Shown piece after piece: positions 15,581 through 23,949 of a DNA stretch of 64,000 nt. The translations under genes were made by a program, and so were the position numbers. The DNA is taken from contig DDLV01000008.1 in assembly GCA_002340325.1 (NCBI GenBank), positions 1 through 64,000 on the forward strand, in the 5' to 3' direction. Under the pieces are notes generated by a model. It searched no databases and was not told the DNA's origin. It saw only the letters and a list, made by a program, of their open reading frames with translations. Within the stretch, counting starts at the first letter, position 1; every line of letters begins with the position of its first letter. Origin of the DNA: Glaciecola sp. UBA2563. GTDB taxonomy: Bacteria > Pseudomonadota > Gammaproteobacteria > Enterobacterales > Alteromonadaceae.

Positions 15581-16274
15581 TCTCCGTTTCCGACGAGGTT
15601 ATTTCGTCGGATAATGCCAGCGTTTGCGAGACGAAACGATCGGCAGACCGTTCTAGAAAAAGATACTGCGCACCTAGTAGCATACTTCCAATTAGACCGA
15701 ACATTGTCGTGTACATAGCGATGCCCATTCCTTGCGTCATCTGCTGCATTAGCTGCTTCACATCAGAAACGTCTATGCTATCTATATCAGATACTGTCCC
15801 AAGCATCATAACAAAACCAATGACAGTGCCAAGTAGTCCCAACTTGACCAAAACGCCCACAACAAACCAGCCCACTTTGTGCGTTCCCCGAATCGATTCA
15901 GCTAATAGCTCTGCCTGTTGCGATGGTGTTAGGGTAGGATTGGATTGCTGAATGGCGTTAATATAATTCTGTGCGAGAGAGGTAGCCATGGCCTTTGATG
16001 AAATAGAATGATTTTCTCGCTTCGCTAAAATACGAAATAAGTGATTACATTCGCGAGAAATGAACCAACTTCTATAACCACAATGGCAGCAGCTCAGGAC
16101 AAATAGCACGAAAATGAGCGATGTGATGCGAGTAACATCAGCACGGATAATCTGCTGAAGAATACCCATGTCTATTAATACTACAAGAGCAAAGCCGAGC
16201 AGCCCAATCATTAATAACCAATACAGCAGGACCCTATGTTCGTGCTCATTTCGTTGGTTATTATTGCTCATCAT
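15543..16274 (-). CDS. MotA/TolQ/ExbB-type proton channel family protein
   Basis: The product has 243 residues and about four membrane segments: two near the N-terminus, and two surrounding KVGWFVVGVLVKLGLLGTVIG and MGIAMYTTMFGLIGSMLLG. The motif LGLLGTVIGFV followed by GIAMYTTMFGLIG is the conserved pore region of the MotA/TolQ/ExbB family, which conducts protons to energise envelope machines. It heads a four-gene operon with overlapping ends (16274 to 13714). No TonB, TolA, OmpA-like or flagellar gene is nearby, so the powered process is unknown. Confidence 0.85.
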   Translation of the reverse strand: MMSNNNQRNEHEHRVLLYWLLMIGLLGFALVVLIDMGILQQIIRADVTRITSLIFVLFVLSCCHCGYRSWFISRECNHLFRILAKRENHSISSKAMATSLAQNYINAIQQSNPTLTPSQQAELLAESIRGTHKVGWFVVGVLVKLGLLGTVIGFVMMLGTVSDIDSIDVSDVKQLMQQMTQGMGIAMYTTMFGLIGSMLLGAQYLFLERSADRFVSQTLALSDEITSSETESADIQGAHSAAV

Positions 16275-16347
16275 TCGCAGTTCTTTGTATCAAGATGACA
16301 GCATCTAATGTTGAAATAAACGCCAACGTTCAAGCAGCTTTCGCAAT

Positions 16348-16962
16348 TTAAATCGGTTTTATTTTCAAAAAGGGAAGCCATCGCCCCTCTATTTCTAGCT
16401 CTTCAAGTTCGATTAATTCAATAGGCGGTTCGCTAAAACTATCGGGCGGCGAAGCCAAGTCATTTAAATCCATGCTATAGGCAGTGCCTGTAAACCCATC
16501 GCCTTCCGGCGTCAGGTCAAAAAAGACGCCCTGTCCTAATCGTGCGCCAAACTGATCGGGTCGTTTGTACATAAACAACAGCTCATGTGATAGCCATCTC
16601 AGATTATTCTCTTCGCTGACCTCTTCTTGAGGATATGGATAGTGGATATGGCATAAAATCTCTGGCCCTTCCAAACACTTCATTTCTTTCATTGATAAAA
16701 AGAAGTCTTTAAATTTTGAATCGTCTCTTTCAAACTCAAATTTGCTACCGTGCTTAGTTACCGTGCCAACAATAATTGAATTCCCAGACTTATCTTCAAG
16801 CATGACCGCATAAGCGTCATTAGGCAGCGCCTTGTTTGAAGCTTGTTCACCCGTTGCACCGCAACCTGACAATCCTAAAAAAGTGGCAAAAATGATGATT
16901 AGTAGATGCGAAACCTGTTGATTTTTGATTGTGCTTCTCGCCCGCAAAACACCTTGCTCCAT
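16348..16962 (-). CDS. Hypothetical lipoprotein
   Basis: A lipoprotein of about 204 residues; the lipobox LSGC follows a hydrophobic stretch (LLIIIFATFLGLSGC). A longer frame begins at 17025, but the ATG at 16962 is preceded by GGGGGTTTC, so the shorter start is preferred. The mature part begins with acidic, small residues and has a mixed alpha/beta character with two Cys (CLEGPEILCHIHY). No known domain is recognised. It is separated by 73 bases from the channel operon, on the same strand but upstream of it, so it could be the first gene of the same transcript. Confidence 0.6.
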   Translation of the reverse strand: MEQGVLRARSTIKNQQVSHLLIIIFATFLGLSGCGATGEQASNKALPNDAYAVMLEDKSGNSIIVGTVTKHGSKFEFERDDSKFKDFFLSMKEMKCLEGPEILCHIHYPYPQEEVSEENNLRWLSHELLFMYKRPDQFGARLGQGVFFDLTPEGDGFTGTAYSMDLNDLASPPDSFSEPPIELIELEELEIEGRWLPFLKIKPI

Positions 16963-17189
16963 GAAACCCCCGATGCAAATGCTTTTTATTAAAACTTTGT
17001 TAATCTGATTGTAACGAAAAAGCATATAAACAGGCGTCCTTCGAAAGTAGGGTATTTTTTGCTCTTTGGTAGGAACTGAACTACGTTTTTATACAAAAGA
17101 ATATAAGAGCGCACCCGTCGGTATCACATGGATTGGATAACGACTACGTTCTTACCAAGAGTAATCAACCGTAATAAGAGAACATAACA

Positions 17190-17741
17190 ATGATGAAAAA
17201 AGTATTGAGCAGTACTGCAGTCGTGGTTGGATTGGCTGCATCACCTTTAGCGATTGCAGACGTGAATTTTGACCTTGATGATATCGATAGATGGAAAATG
17301 GTCGGTATGGAAGTGTGCCTTGATGTGTCACTTGAAAAAATTGATGGCGTGCCTGTGCGATTGGAACTGAAAGTCGAAGATGATGACCCAATTTATGAAT
17401 TTGAAATTGTCGCTGAAAGCGGCGAAAGATATAACGTGGAATGCAATGCTGAAGAAGGCTTTGTGACTGAAGTTGAGCGAAGCACGACAGCTGACGATCC
17501 AATATTCAAAAAATACGCAAAAGTTTCGATGGAAGATGCGCAAGAAACTGCACTCGATTTTCATCCTGGCGAAGTGATTGCAGTCGAATATGAAGTTGGT
17601 TTTGACGGCTCAGTCACCTATGAATTTGATATCATGACAGACCTTGGCCCAGAAGTGAAAGTTGATGTCGATGCGGCGACGGGCGAAATTGAAGAAGCGA
17701 ATTTTGAGCTTTATGAAATTGGTAGTAAGGAATCAAAGTAG
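17190..17741 (+). CDS. Periplasmic PepSY-repeat protein, LanPepSY-like candidate
   Basis: A 183-residue secreted protein with a signal peptide (1-24, ending AIA) and two PepSY-like units (about 60-100 and 108-180). Each unit pairs a helix with strands, for example ISMEDAQETALDFHPGEVIAVEYEV-type sequence and VKVDVDAATGEIEEANFEL. The mature protein is very acidic, with Asp/Glu clusters (VEDDDPIYEFEIV, DLDDID). PepSY domains often inhibit proteases or bind ligands, and a two-PepSY lanthanide-binding protein (LanPepSY) is known from a methylotroph. The nearby poly-Asp TonB receptor and a quinoprotein with a lanthanide-type signature make metal binding a reasonable but untested guess. Confidence 0.75.
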   Translation: MMKKVLSSTAVVVGLAASPLAIADVNFDLDDIDRWKMVGMEVCLDVSLEKIDGVPVRLELKVEDDDPIYEFEIVAESGERYNVECNAEEGFVTEVERSTTADDPIFKKYAKVSMEDAQETALDFHPGEVIAVEYEVGFDGSVTYEFDIMTDLGPEVKVDVDAATGEIEEANFELYEIGSKESK

Positions 17742-17769
17742 TTAAAACGAAGTAATTCCATCACAGTAA

Positions 17770-17872
17770 GGCGGAACAGATAACCGCCATATGCAAAAAG
17801 CCTCTAAGAACCGATTATTGCTCTTACACATTGGAGCGACTGGATTTATTGCATCGGCTACTTTGAGGCTTT
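17770..17872. other. Structured intergenic region, nested inverted repeats
   Basis: A first hairpin GGCGG/CCGCC (17770-17774, 17784-17788) is followed by nested pairs: AAAGCCTC/GAGGCTTT (17797-17804, 17865-17872), CCGAT/ATCGG (17811-17815, 17853-17857) and GCTC/GAGC (17820-17823, 17834-17837). This could be a convergent terminator or a small structured RNA after the PepSY gene. No T-run is strong enough to decide. Confidence 0.4.
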
Positions 17873-17910
17873 AGTCCAAATATGCGTCAATGCGAAAAGC
17901 AGATGACCTT

Positions 17911-18351
17911 CTATTGAACAATATACGTCTTACTCGCGATTTTCCAACTACCATCATCTAGTTCTACCAATGAAAAGGCGTCGTAAAATTGGTCAGTATA
18001 GCGAAAAATAACAGTGGCTAATCGGCCGTCTACAACACTGACATTTAAGATTTCGCCATCTCGATTAGCACCGCCTGGGTTTTCATTGTTTGCCCATTTA
18101 TCTAGTACTTTAGACATATTCTTCCACACTTTGATTTCGGTTTGGCCTGCATCATTTTTGGTCGCACCTACCATGGTGGCAGCGTCTTCAGCAAAGGCAA
18201 GGCTTAGCAATTCACGATCGGCTGTTCCATTTCCTTCAAAGTAGTGATTTACAGTTTTTTCGATTTCGGCAATATCAGTAGCACTTTGCGCAAAAACAGA
18301 TGTTGAGGTCAACAGGGTTATTGCGGTGAATAACGTCAAAAGATATTTCAT
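17911..18351 (-). CDS. Secreted NTF2-like (SnoaL/lumazine-binding-like) protein
   Basis: A protein of 146 residues with a signal peptide (MKYLLTLFTAITLLTSTSVFAQ), then an NTF2-like cone fold. IAEIEKTVNHYFEGNGTADRELLSLAFAEDAAT is the usual first-helix signature, and DGRLATVIFRYTDQFYDAFSLVELDDGSWKIASKTY gives the strands with the conserved W-K-I ending. This matches the putative lumazine-binding/nuclear-transport-factor-2-like family, mostly of unknown function. The start at 18351 is chosen because GGAGAA precedes it; the TTG four codons earlier overlaps that site. It is a single gene, convergent with the PepSY gene. Confidence 0.75.
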   Translation of the reverse strand: MKYLLTLFTAITLLTSTSVFAQSATDIAEIEKTVNHYFEGNGTADRELLSLAFAEDAATMVGATKNDAGQTEIKVWKNMSKVLDKWANNENPGGANRDGEILNVSVVDGRLATVIFRYTDQFYDAFSLVELDDGSWKIASKTYIVQ

Positions 18352-18850
18352 TAAGTTCTCCAATTATGAGTATTGTAAATGGTTTGCAGTAGAACAGGAG
18401 ACAGGCTATTGATGCATTCAATTTCATCTAAACACAAATAAATAAAGTGCGGCGTGTTAAACCTGTCTCGTACTACTTTGATGGCTAATCGTGGAAACGT
18501 TTTCTAGGCGATGTACGGGGTCACTGACAAAGCGATTGAGATGTAAGACAAAGCAGAGAAAAATGGACGGCCCTTGTAAATAGGTTGCAATACGCGCTTT
18601 TCTTTATTTCTAATCTATTGATTTTTATTACGTAATTTTTTTATTACGCATGGTATCCAGTTGATGTATTAGCACTATTCTAGGAGCGTTCCTCCTCCTT
18701 TAGTAGGATATATTACGGGAATCTTCTGTGTATAATTCTGCAAACTTAACAGGCAACCATATGCTCAATGGTTTGTAGAAAACGCAAGTTTCAATATCCA
18801 CTTAGTGCCTTTCAAAATTAAAATAAATGGGGTTAAACAGGGACCATAAT
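18352..18850. other. 499-bp divergent promoter region of the TonB receptor gene
   Basis: There is no coding frame of note. The region holds the putative shared regulator box at 18689-18710 and A/T-rich sequence with two ATTACG-type direct repeats around 18628-18650. The receptor transcript should start between the box and 18851; an exact promoter cannot be assigned. Confidence 0.5.
18689..18710 (+). promoter_or_regulatory. Putative response-regulator box upstream of the TonB receptor
   Basis: TTCCTCCTCCTTTAGTAGGA shares the CTTTAGTAGGA core with sites before the quinoprotein, the PedABC operon and a response regulator gene. It lies about 140 bases upstream of the receptor start. The binding protein is inferred to be one of the NarL-type regulators in the window. 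Confidence 0.5.
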
Positions 18851-21268
18851 ATGCAATCAAGCAAAATCAAAAGTTCTCCACTAGCGCTCGCGATAGCCAT
18901 CAAAATTGCGTTAGTCTCACAAGCTTCTGCTCAGGAAAATGATGTAGAAGTATTAGAAGTCAAGGGCGAGACACCATTAAACACCTCGCTTGACGCGAGA
19001 ACACTGTTCGGTAGCAAACAAGTATTAAGCGCTGAAGCTATTGAAGCATCAAATGCACAATCGCTTCCAGAGATATTAAAAGCACAGTTCGCTAGCGTAA
19101 ATCTCAACGATGTTCAAAATAACCCGTTTCAACCAGATCTGCAGTATCGTGGCTTTACAGCTTCTCCTTTGCTGGGTTTGCCACAAGGGATCTCGGTGTA
19201 CATGAACGGTTCACGTGTGAATGAAGCCTTTGGCGATACCGTTAACTGGGACTTAATCCCACTAGATGCGATTGATACAGTTGCACTTTATTCAGGTTCA
19301 AATCCCGTATTTGGTCAAAATACGCTGGGCGGTGCATTAGCGTTAACCACTAAAAATGGTTTTAGCTATGAGCAAAATGAAGTGGAGCTGGGTGGCGGTA
19401 GCCATGGTCGACAGGAGTTTGGCATTGAAAGTGGTGGCAACAATGGTGATTTTGGCTATTACATCAACCTAAAAAATTACGAAGAAGATGGCTGGCGAGA
19501 CTTTTCACCTTCTGAAGTACGCCAAGCGTTTGGTGCTTTGTCATATCATACAGATGATACGCGCATCGATGTAAGTGTCATGCATGCTGATAACAGCCTC
19601 ATTGGTAATGGCGCATCTCCCGTTGAATTGTTGGAAATCGAAGGGCGAGAAGCGGTATATACCAATCCGGATCAGACCGAAAGTGAACTCAATCATATTA
19701 CCATAAACGCAGAATTTGAGTTAAGTGAGAGTCTTCTTCTAAACCTAAATGCGTTCTATCGGAAAATCGAAACTGCGTCTATTAATGGTGATGACAGTGA
19801 TTACGGCGCCTGTGCATTTGAAGATGGTCGAATCACATTGTGTGAACTCGAAGACGACGATGATGACGATGACGACGATGATGACGATGATGACGATGAT
19901 GACGATGATGACGATGTTCCGACAGTAGGTGATGAAGTCGAACCGGTCGAGTTCGTTGGCTTTGGCCCTGAAGTTGCCTTCACTGACATAACAGATGTTG
20001 ACCCCAGTGAAGTCGATGGCACCTTTAACACAGGTAACACTGAATCAGATAACATTGGCATCTCAGGACAAATTGTTAAGCAGTATGAATTGGGCGGGAA
20101 GTCAAGCGAGTTTATCTTTGGTGCGGGTTATCAGCGCGGCGATATTAATTATGAAGCGGATACCACTTTTGGCATTCTTTCTAACGATACCGCGGACGAC
20201 CCCAGAGCAGTAACGCCGTTAATGGGCATAATGGATGCGGAAGCACGCGTGCGCCTCGATGTGGACACCAAAGTCGTTTATGCGTTTTTTGTGAATAGTA
20301 CAGAAATAACCGACCAGCTTACGTTGAATATCGCAGGACGTTACAACTCCGATCACATCATCATGGAAGATTTAAGCGAAGATGGTGAAGATTCACTTGA
20401 TGGCGATCACAAATTCTCGAGATTTAACCCTGCAGTAAGCGTCGATTACACCATTGATGAAGACCAAAGTGTTAGCGTTGGGTATAGTGTTTCATCTAGA
20501 ACACCAAGTCCCGCTGAACTGAGTTGTGCTGATGAAGATGACCCTTGTAGACTACCTAATGGTTTCGTTGCTGATCCGCCGTTAGATGAAGTGGTTACCA
20601 AAACATTTGAAGTGAACTATCTCGGACAATTTGATGATATGTCACTGTATGCCAACGTATTTCACAGCGTAAGTGAAGATGACATTATCTTCCAACAAGC
20701 AGGTGCAATAGCGTCACGCGGCTACTTCATAAATGTTGACGAAACGAAGCGACAAGGGTTAGAGTTGGGATTAAGTGATGTCGTAGATGATTTTTCATAC
20801 GGGCTCAGCTTCAACTACTTGAAAGCAACGTATGAATCATCATTCACCTCATTTAGCCCGTTTAATCCGCAAGGGCCTAACAGGGTTGTAACACCTGGTG
20901 ATGTCATTCCTGGACAGCCTGAAGTGTTGTTTAAGGGTTATTTGGATTACGATATAAACGACCAGTTCACTGCCGGCGTAGAGCTTGTTGTTGCTACTGA
21001 CCAATATTATCGCGGCGATGAAGCGAACGATAATGAAAAGATCGATGGCTACGAAGTAGTTAGTTTACATGCAAGTTATCAGGTAAATGATCAACTAGCA
21101 TTGCAGCTGCGGGTTAATAACCTGTTCGATAAAGAATACGAAACATTCGGCACCTATGGAGAAGCTGATGAAGTACTTGAGGACATTTATCCGGACGTTG
21201 AGGAACCGAACTTTGTTGGTCCGGCCGCTCCTCGTTCAGTGAGTGTTAAAGTGAGATATGTATTCTAA
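18851..21268 (+). CDS. TonB-dependent outer-membrane receptor with poly-Asp loop
   Basis: The protein has about 805 residues. A signal peptide (to SQASA) is followed by a plug domain (VLSAEAIEASNAQSLPEIL; NPVFGQNTLGGALALTTKNG, the typical plug end) and a 22-strand barrel ending in LFDKEYETFGTYGE and a C-terminal VKVRYVF. It imports a chelated or scarce substrate across the outer membrane with TonB energy. A run of 21 consecutive Asp (residues about 335-355) interrupts an extracellular-type loop that also contains Cys-containing sequence (YGACAFEDG, TLCELE). The downstream ABC importer overlaps it by 11 bases, so both act in one uptake route. Lanthanide uptake (LutH-like) is an inference from the cluster; a siderophore or other substrate is the alternative. 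The start at 18851 has AGGGA upstream. Confidence 0.9.
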   Translation: MQSSKIKSSPLALAIAIKIALVSQASAQENDVEVLEVKGETPLNTSLDARTLFGSKQVLSAEAIEASNAQSLPEILKAQFASVNLNDVQNNPFQPDLQYRGFTASPLLGLPQGISVYMNGSRVNEAFGDTVNWDLIPLDAIDTVALYSGSNPVFGQNTLGGALALTTKNGFSYEQNEVELGGGSHGRQEFGIESGGNNGDFGYYINLKNYEEDGWRDFSPSEVRQAFGALSYHTDDTRIDVSVMHADNSLIGNGASPVELLEIEGREAVYTNPDQTESELNHITINAEFELSESLLLNLNAFYRKIETASINGDDSDYGACAFEDGRITLCELEDDDDDDDDDDDDDDDDDDDDDVPTVGDEVEPVEFVGFGPEVAFTDITDVDPSEVDGTFNTGNTESDNIGISGQIVKQYELGGKSSEFIFGAGYQRGDINYEADTTFGILSNDTADDPRAVTPLMGIMDAEARVRLDVDTKVVYAFFVNSTEITDQLTLNIAGRYNSDHIIMEDLSEDGEDSLDGDHKFSRFNPAVSVDYTIDEDQSVSVGYSVSSRTPSPAELSCADEDDPCRLPNGFVADPPLDEVVTKTFEVNYLGQFDDMSLYANVFHSVSEDDIIFQQAGAIASRGYFINVDETKRQGLELGLSDVVDDFSYGLSFNYLKATYESSFTSFSPFNPQGPNRVVTPGDVIPGQPEVLFKGYLDYDINDQFTAGVELVVATDQYYRGDEANDNEKIDGYEVVSLHASYQVNDQLALQLRVNNLFDKEYETFGTYGEADEVLEDIYPDVEEPNFVGPAAPRSVSVKVRYVF
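19853..19915 (+). repeat. 63-bp GAY microsatellite encoding 21 Asp
   Basis: Twenty-one consecutive GAC/GAT codons, the 3' half being a perfect GAC-GAT-GAT 9-base unit repeated. Any gain or loss of whole codons keeps the receptor frame, so its length could vary between strains. Confidence 0.95.
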
Positions 21269-22223
21269 ATTCGCAGTTTTCCTCGTTATCCTTATAAGCA
21301 GTGTGTTTGCACAAGCGAACGACATTGCGGATATTAGGGTAGGGGTGCTGAGTTACGGCACTGTCAACTGGGAAATGGACACCATTAAGCATCATCAGTA
21401 CGACCATGCTAATGGTGTCAATTTGGTTCCAGTCAAGGTCACCTCAAAAAACGCCGCTGCCATTGCTTTGCAAAGCGGTGCAGTCGATATGATTCTGACC
21501 GATATTTTCTGGGTCATTAAACAAAAAGGCGATTATGTCATTCAGCCAACGCATCAACTTACTGGTGGCGTTTATGTTAAGGATGGCAAAAGTAACCTTG
21601 CAGATATCGATAGCATTGGCGTTGCCGGTGGCGCTAATGATAAAATCTTATTGGTATTTAAAGCCTTTATGGCAAAGCAGAACTTGCCCCTACCAGACCG
21701 GGTGAAGTTCGCTGCACCTCCTTTGTTGAATGAATTGATTGTTAACGGGAAGTTTGATGCAGCGATGAACTTTTGGCATTACAACGCGCGTTTAAGCGCA
21801 AGAGGGTTTGTCAATATTCTACCCACTCGTCAAATGCTAAATGAATTGGGGATTAGCGAGTCCGTTCCCTTGCTTGGTTGGGTGTTTAATCGCAATTTTG
21901 CGACGGAATTTCCGGATGTTGTCAACGGGTTTTTAAAAGCAAGTCATTCCGCTAAACAACGTTTACTTCAAGATTATGCAGAGTGGGAACGATTGCGTCC
22001 GATTATGCGAGCTGAAACCGATCAAGACTTTGAAGCACTCGTAACGCATTACAAAGACACTGTGTTGTTAGACAATCCTGATACAAGTTTGCAAGCGACT
22101 AGAGATCTTTTTAAACTCGTTAAAAGCCTGAAAAATCAAACCGTATTCCCTGAAGGATTTCAGTTCCCAGATAATGTTATTTATTCGGAGACCGAGATTG
22201 CTCTAGAGAACGGTGTTGACTAG
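21258..22223 (+). CDS. ABC transporter periplasmic substrate-binding protein (TauA/SsuA-type)
   Basis: The 321-residue protein has a signal peptide (MYSKFAVFLVILISSVFAQA). A type II periplasmic-binding fold follows, of the nitrate/sulfonate/taurine (NMT1-like) class: DIRVGVLSYGTVNWEMDTI, AIALQSGAVDMILTDIFWV, and GVAGGANDKILLVFKAFMAKQ. It delivers a ligand to the membrane subunits encoded next. The start overlaps the receptor gene end by 11 bases, so translation is coupled. Pairing a TonB receptor with a TauA-type binding protein is seen for scarce nutrients or metal chelates. Here the surrounding PQQ cluster points to an uptake route for lanthanide or a cofactor-related ligand, but the ligand cannot be read directly. 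Confidence 0.85.
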   Translation: MYSKFAVFLVILISSVFAQANDIADIRVGVLSYGTVNWEMDTIKHHQYDHANGVNLVPVKVTSKNAAAIALQSGAVDMILTDIFWVIKQKGDYVIQPTHQLTGGVYVKDGKSNLADIDSIGVAGGANDKILLVFKAFMAKQNLPLPDRVKFAAPPLLNELIVNGKFDAAMNFWHYNARLSARGFVNILPTRQMLNELGISESVPLLGWVFNRNFATEFPDVVNGFLKASHSAKQRLLQDYAEWERLRPIMRAETDQDFEALVTHYKDTVLLDNPDTSLQATRDLFKLVKSLKNQTVFPEGFQFPDNVIYSETEIALENGVD

Positions 22224-22235
22224 TGCTTTGTCGAT

Positions 22236-23015
22236 ATGACAGGAGTATCGTCAACACCTAGGTGGAAAACGCTTTTTTTGCAGAGCATGATAGTGGGCGT
22301 GGTGCTTCTGACATGGCAACTCATCACATTTCTGTATTCACCAGATTATTTACCTAGTATCGTTGAAATTGGAAAAAGTTGGTTTTTTCATTGGGCACAA
22401 GGTACGCTTTTCGAAGATTTAATCGCAACACTTACACGCGTTGCGATTAGTTTTTTCCTTGCGATGTTTGTTGGTTTGCTAATGGGCGTTATATTTGGAA
22501 CGTTTCGAACTGCCAATCAGCTGTTTCAACCTTTCCTATTATTTTTCCTTAATTTACCAGCACTTGTCACGATTATTCTTTGTTATATCTGGATTGGACT
22601 AGAAGAGTCAGCTGCAATTCTTGCAGTTTTTATTAACAAACTACCCATGGTTATTGTAGCAGTCAGAGAAGGAACGCGCGTCATTGATACCAAACTTATG
22701 GATGTAGCAAAAGTCTATGATGTTTCACTGACACGCACGTTTTTTTATGTCTACTTACCTCAGCTGTACCCTTTTATTCTTGCCGCAGCAAGGAATGGTT
22801 TGGCCTTGATTTGGAAGATTGTTTTGGTTGTTGAATTGTTAGGCAGAAGCAACGGTATTGGATTCGGTTTACACAACTTGTTTCAGTTTTTTGATATCGC
22901 AGGCATCTTGGCATATGCCTTTAGTTTTATGGTCATTATGTTTCTTGTTGATTTTTTAATTTTTAAACCACTTGAAAAGAAGATCCAGCGAGGTCGCGAC
23001 GATGTCCGCATATAA
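22236..23015 (+). CDS. ABC transporter permease (TauC/SsuC-type)
   Basis: An integral inner-membrane protein of 259 residues with about six transmembrane helices. The EAA loop typical of this family is recognisable in VIDTKLMDVAKVYDVSLTRTFFYVYLPQLYPFILAAARNGLALIWK, where it contacts the ATPase. It forms the membrane channel of the importer with the binding protein 12 bases upstream and the ATPase overlapping downstream by 14 bases. The architecture matches taurine, nitrate and aliphatic sulfonate importers, but no sulfur-metabolism genes are nearby. Confidence 0.9.
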   Translation: MTGVSSTPRWKTLFLQSMIVGVVLLTWQLITFLYSPDYLPSIVEIGKSWFFHWAQGTLFEDLIATLTRVAISFFLAMFVGLLMGVIFGTFRTANQLFQPFLLFFLNLPALVTIILCYIWIGLEESAAILAVFINKLPMVIVAVREGTRVIDTKLMDVAKVYDVSLTRTFFYVYLPQLYPFILAAARNGLALIWKIVLVVELLGRSNGIGFGLHNLFQFFDIAGILAYAFSFMVIMFLVDFLIFKPLEKKIQRGRDDVRI

Positions 23016-23706
23016 TTTTCGAGTGAATGACATAAAATTCGATGACAATACGGTAATTGAATTATGTAAATTCTCTATCGAAAAAGGACAACTTGCTGCG
23101 CTTATCGGACCTTCAGGGTGTGGTAAAACGACGATGTTAAACATAATTGCAGGCTTGCGTACGTTTGCACATATCCCGTCAAAACCAATTCAAAATTTGA
23201 GCTATATTTTTCAAGAACCTAGATTGATTCCTTGGTTAACAATTAATCAAAATCTACAATTGGTCAATCCAAAATTGAGCGACGAACAATGTGATGAGCT
23301 GCTCGCACAGGTTGACTTGCACGACAATGGCGATGTATTTCCAAATCACTTGTCAGGTGGAATGCAAAAACGAGTCAGTATCGCCAGAGCATTTGCAAAA
23401 CCACCGTCTTTACTTTTGTTAGATGAACCGTTTTCGTCACTCGATCAACCGACAGCTCATGCACTTCATGAATTACTATTGAAGCTATTAGAAAAACATC
23501 AAACAGCGGCTATTTTGGTAACACATGATTTGTCTGAAGCGATAGCACTGGCGGATGATATCTATTTTTTGAGCAGTCACCCGATGAATATCATCCATCG
23601 GCATTCCATCTCAGTAAGCAAAACCGAAAGAACCACTGATGTTATACAGTCTATCGTCAATAGTCTGCATACAAATAACCCTAGTATTCTTAAGGGTAAA
23701 GCGTAA
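23002..23706 (+). CDS. ABC transporter ATP-binding protein (TauB/SsuB-type)
   Basis: A cytoplasmic ATPase of about 234 residues with Walker A GPSGCGKTT, Q-loop YIFQEPRLIPWL, signature LSGGMQKRVSIARAF, Walker B LLLLDEPFSSLD and the H-loop VTHDLSEAIAL. It powers the importer encoded upstream. The start at 23002 is preferred over a frame extension at 22972 because a GAGG site precedes it and the family N-terminus begins there. It overlaps the permease gene by 14 bases. It is the last gene of the receptor-importer operon; no clear hairpin terminator follows. Confidence 0.92.
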   Translation: MSAYNFRVNDIKFDDNTVIELCKFSIEKGQLAALIGPSGCGKTTMLNIIAGLRTFAHIPSKPIQNLSYIFQEPRLIPWLTINQNLQLVNPKLSDEQCDELLAQVDLHDNGDVFPNHLSGGMQKRVSIARAFAKPPSLLLLDEPFSSLDQPTAHALHELLLKLLEKHQTAAILVTHDLSEAIALADDIYFLSSHPMNIIHRHSISVSKTERTTDVIQSIVNSLHTNNPSILKGKA

Positions 23707-23949
23707 CTGACTAATTTATCTGATGAATTTTAAGAAGAATTCCTACCTATAATAGATCTGATGTACCTCCTCCCAAAGGACGAAGATTACCGAACCAATG
23801 GTGTATGGTTTGAAAACTATTTGTAATTATCATGAGGCATCTGTCACAAATTTGTTACAGCGTTGAAAACTGACAAGCGTCGGGAGCCATGTTTTACCCT
23901 CCTCGTCATCGACAGGCCAACAGTCTTAACACACATTGGATCACATAAT

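Noticed and set aside
13714..16274. Considered as a Zorya-type anti-phage system because of the MotA-like protein
   Set aside because: The second gene has no OmpA/peptidoglycan-binding domain and no helicase or nuclease gene follows.
17797..17872. Possible tRNA because of a 76-base cloverleaf-like fold with an 8-bp end stem
   Set aside because: There is no T-loop GTTCRAAT, no D-loop GG pair and no CCA-compatible acceptor pattern, so it is not a tRNA.
19801..20061. Minus-strand ORF with poly-Ser opposite the poly-Asp repeat
   Set aside because: The Ser run is only the complement of the GAY repeat; the receptor frame is strongly supported by plug and barrel motifs.
23740..23755. TTCCTACCTATAATAG upstream of the porin as a full member of the shared box
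   Set aside because: Only the first half matches; kept as a weak resemblance and not listed as a separate site.
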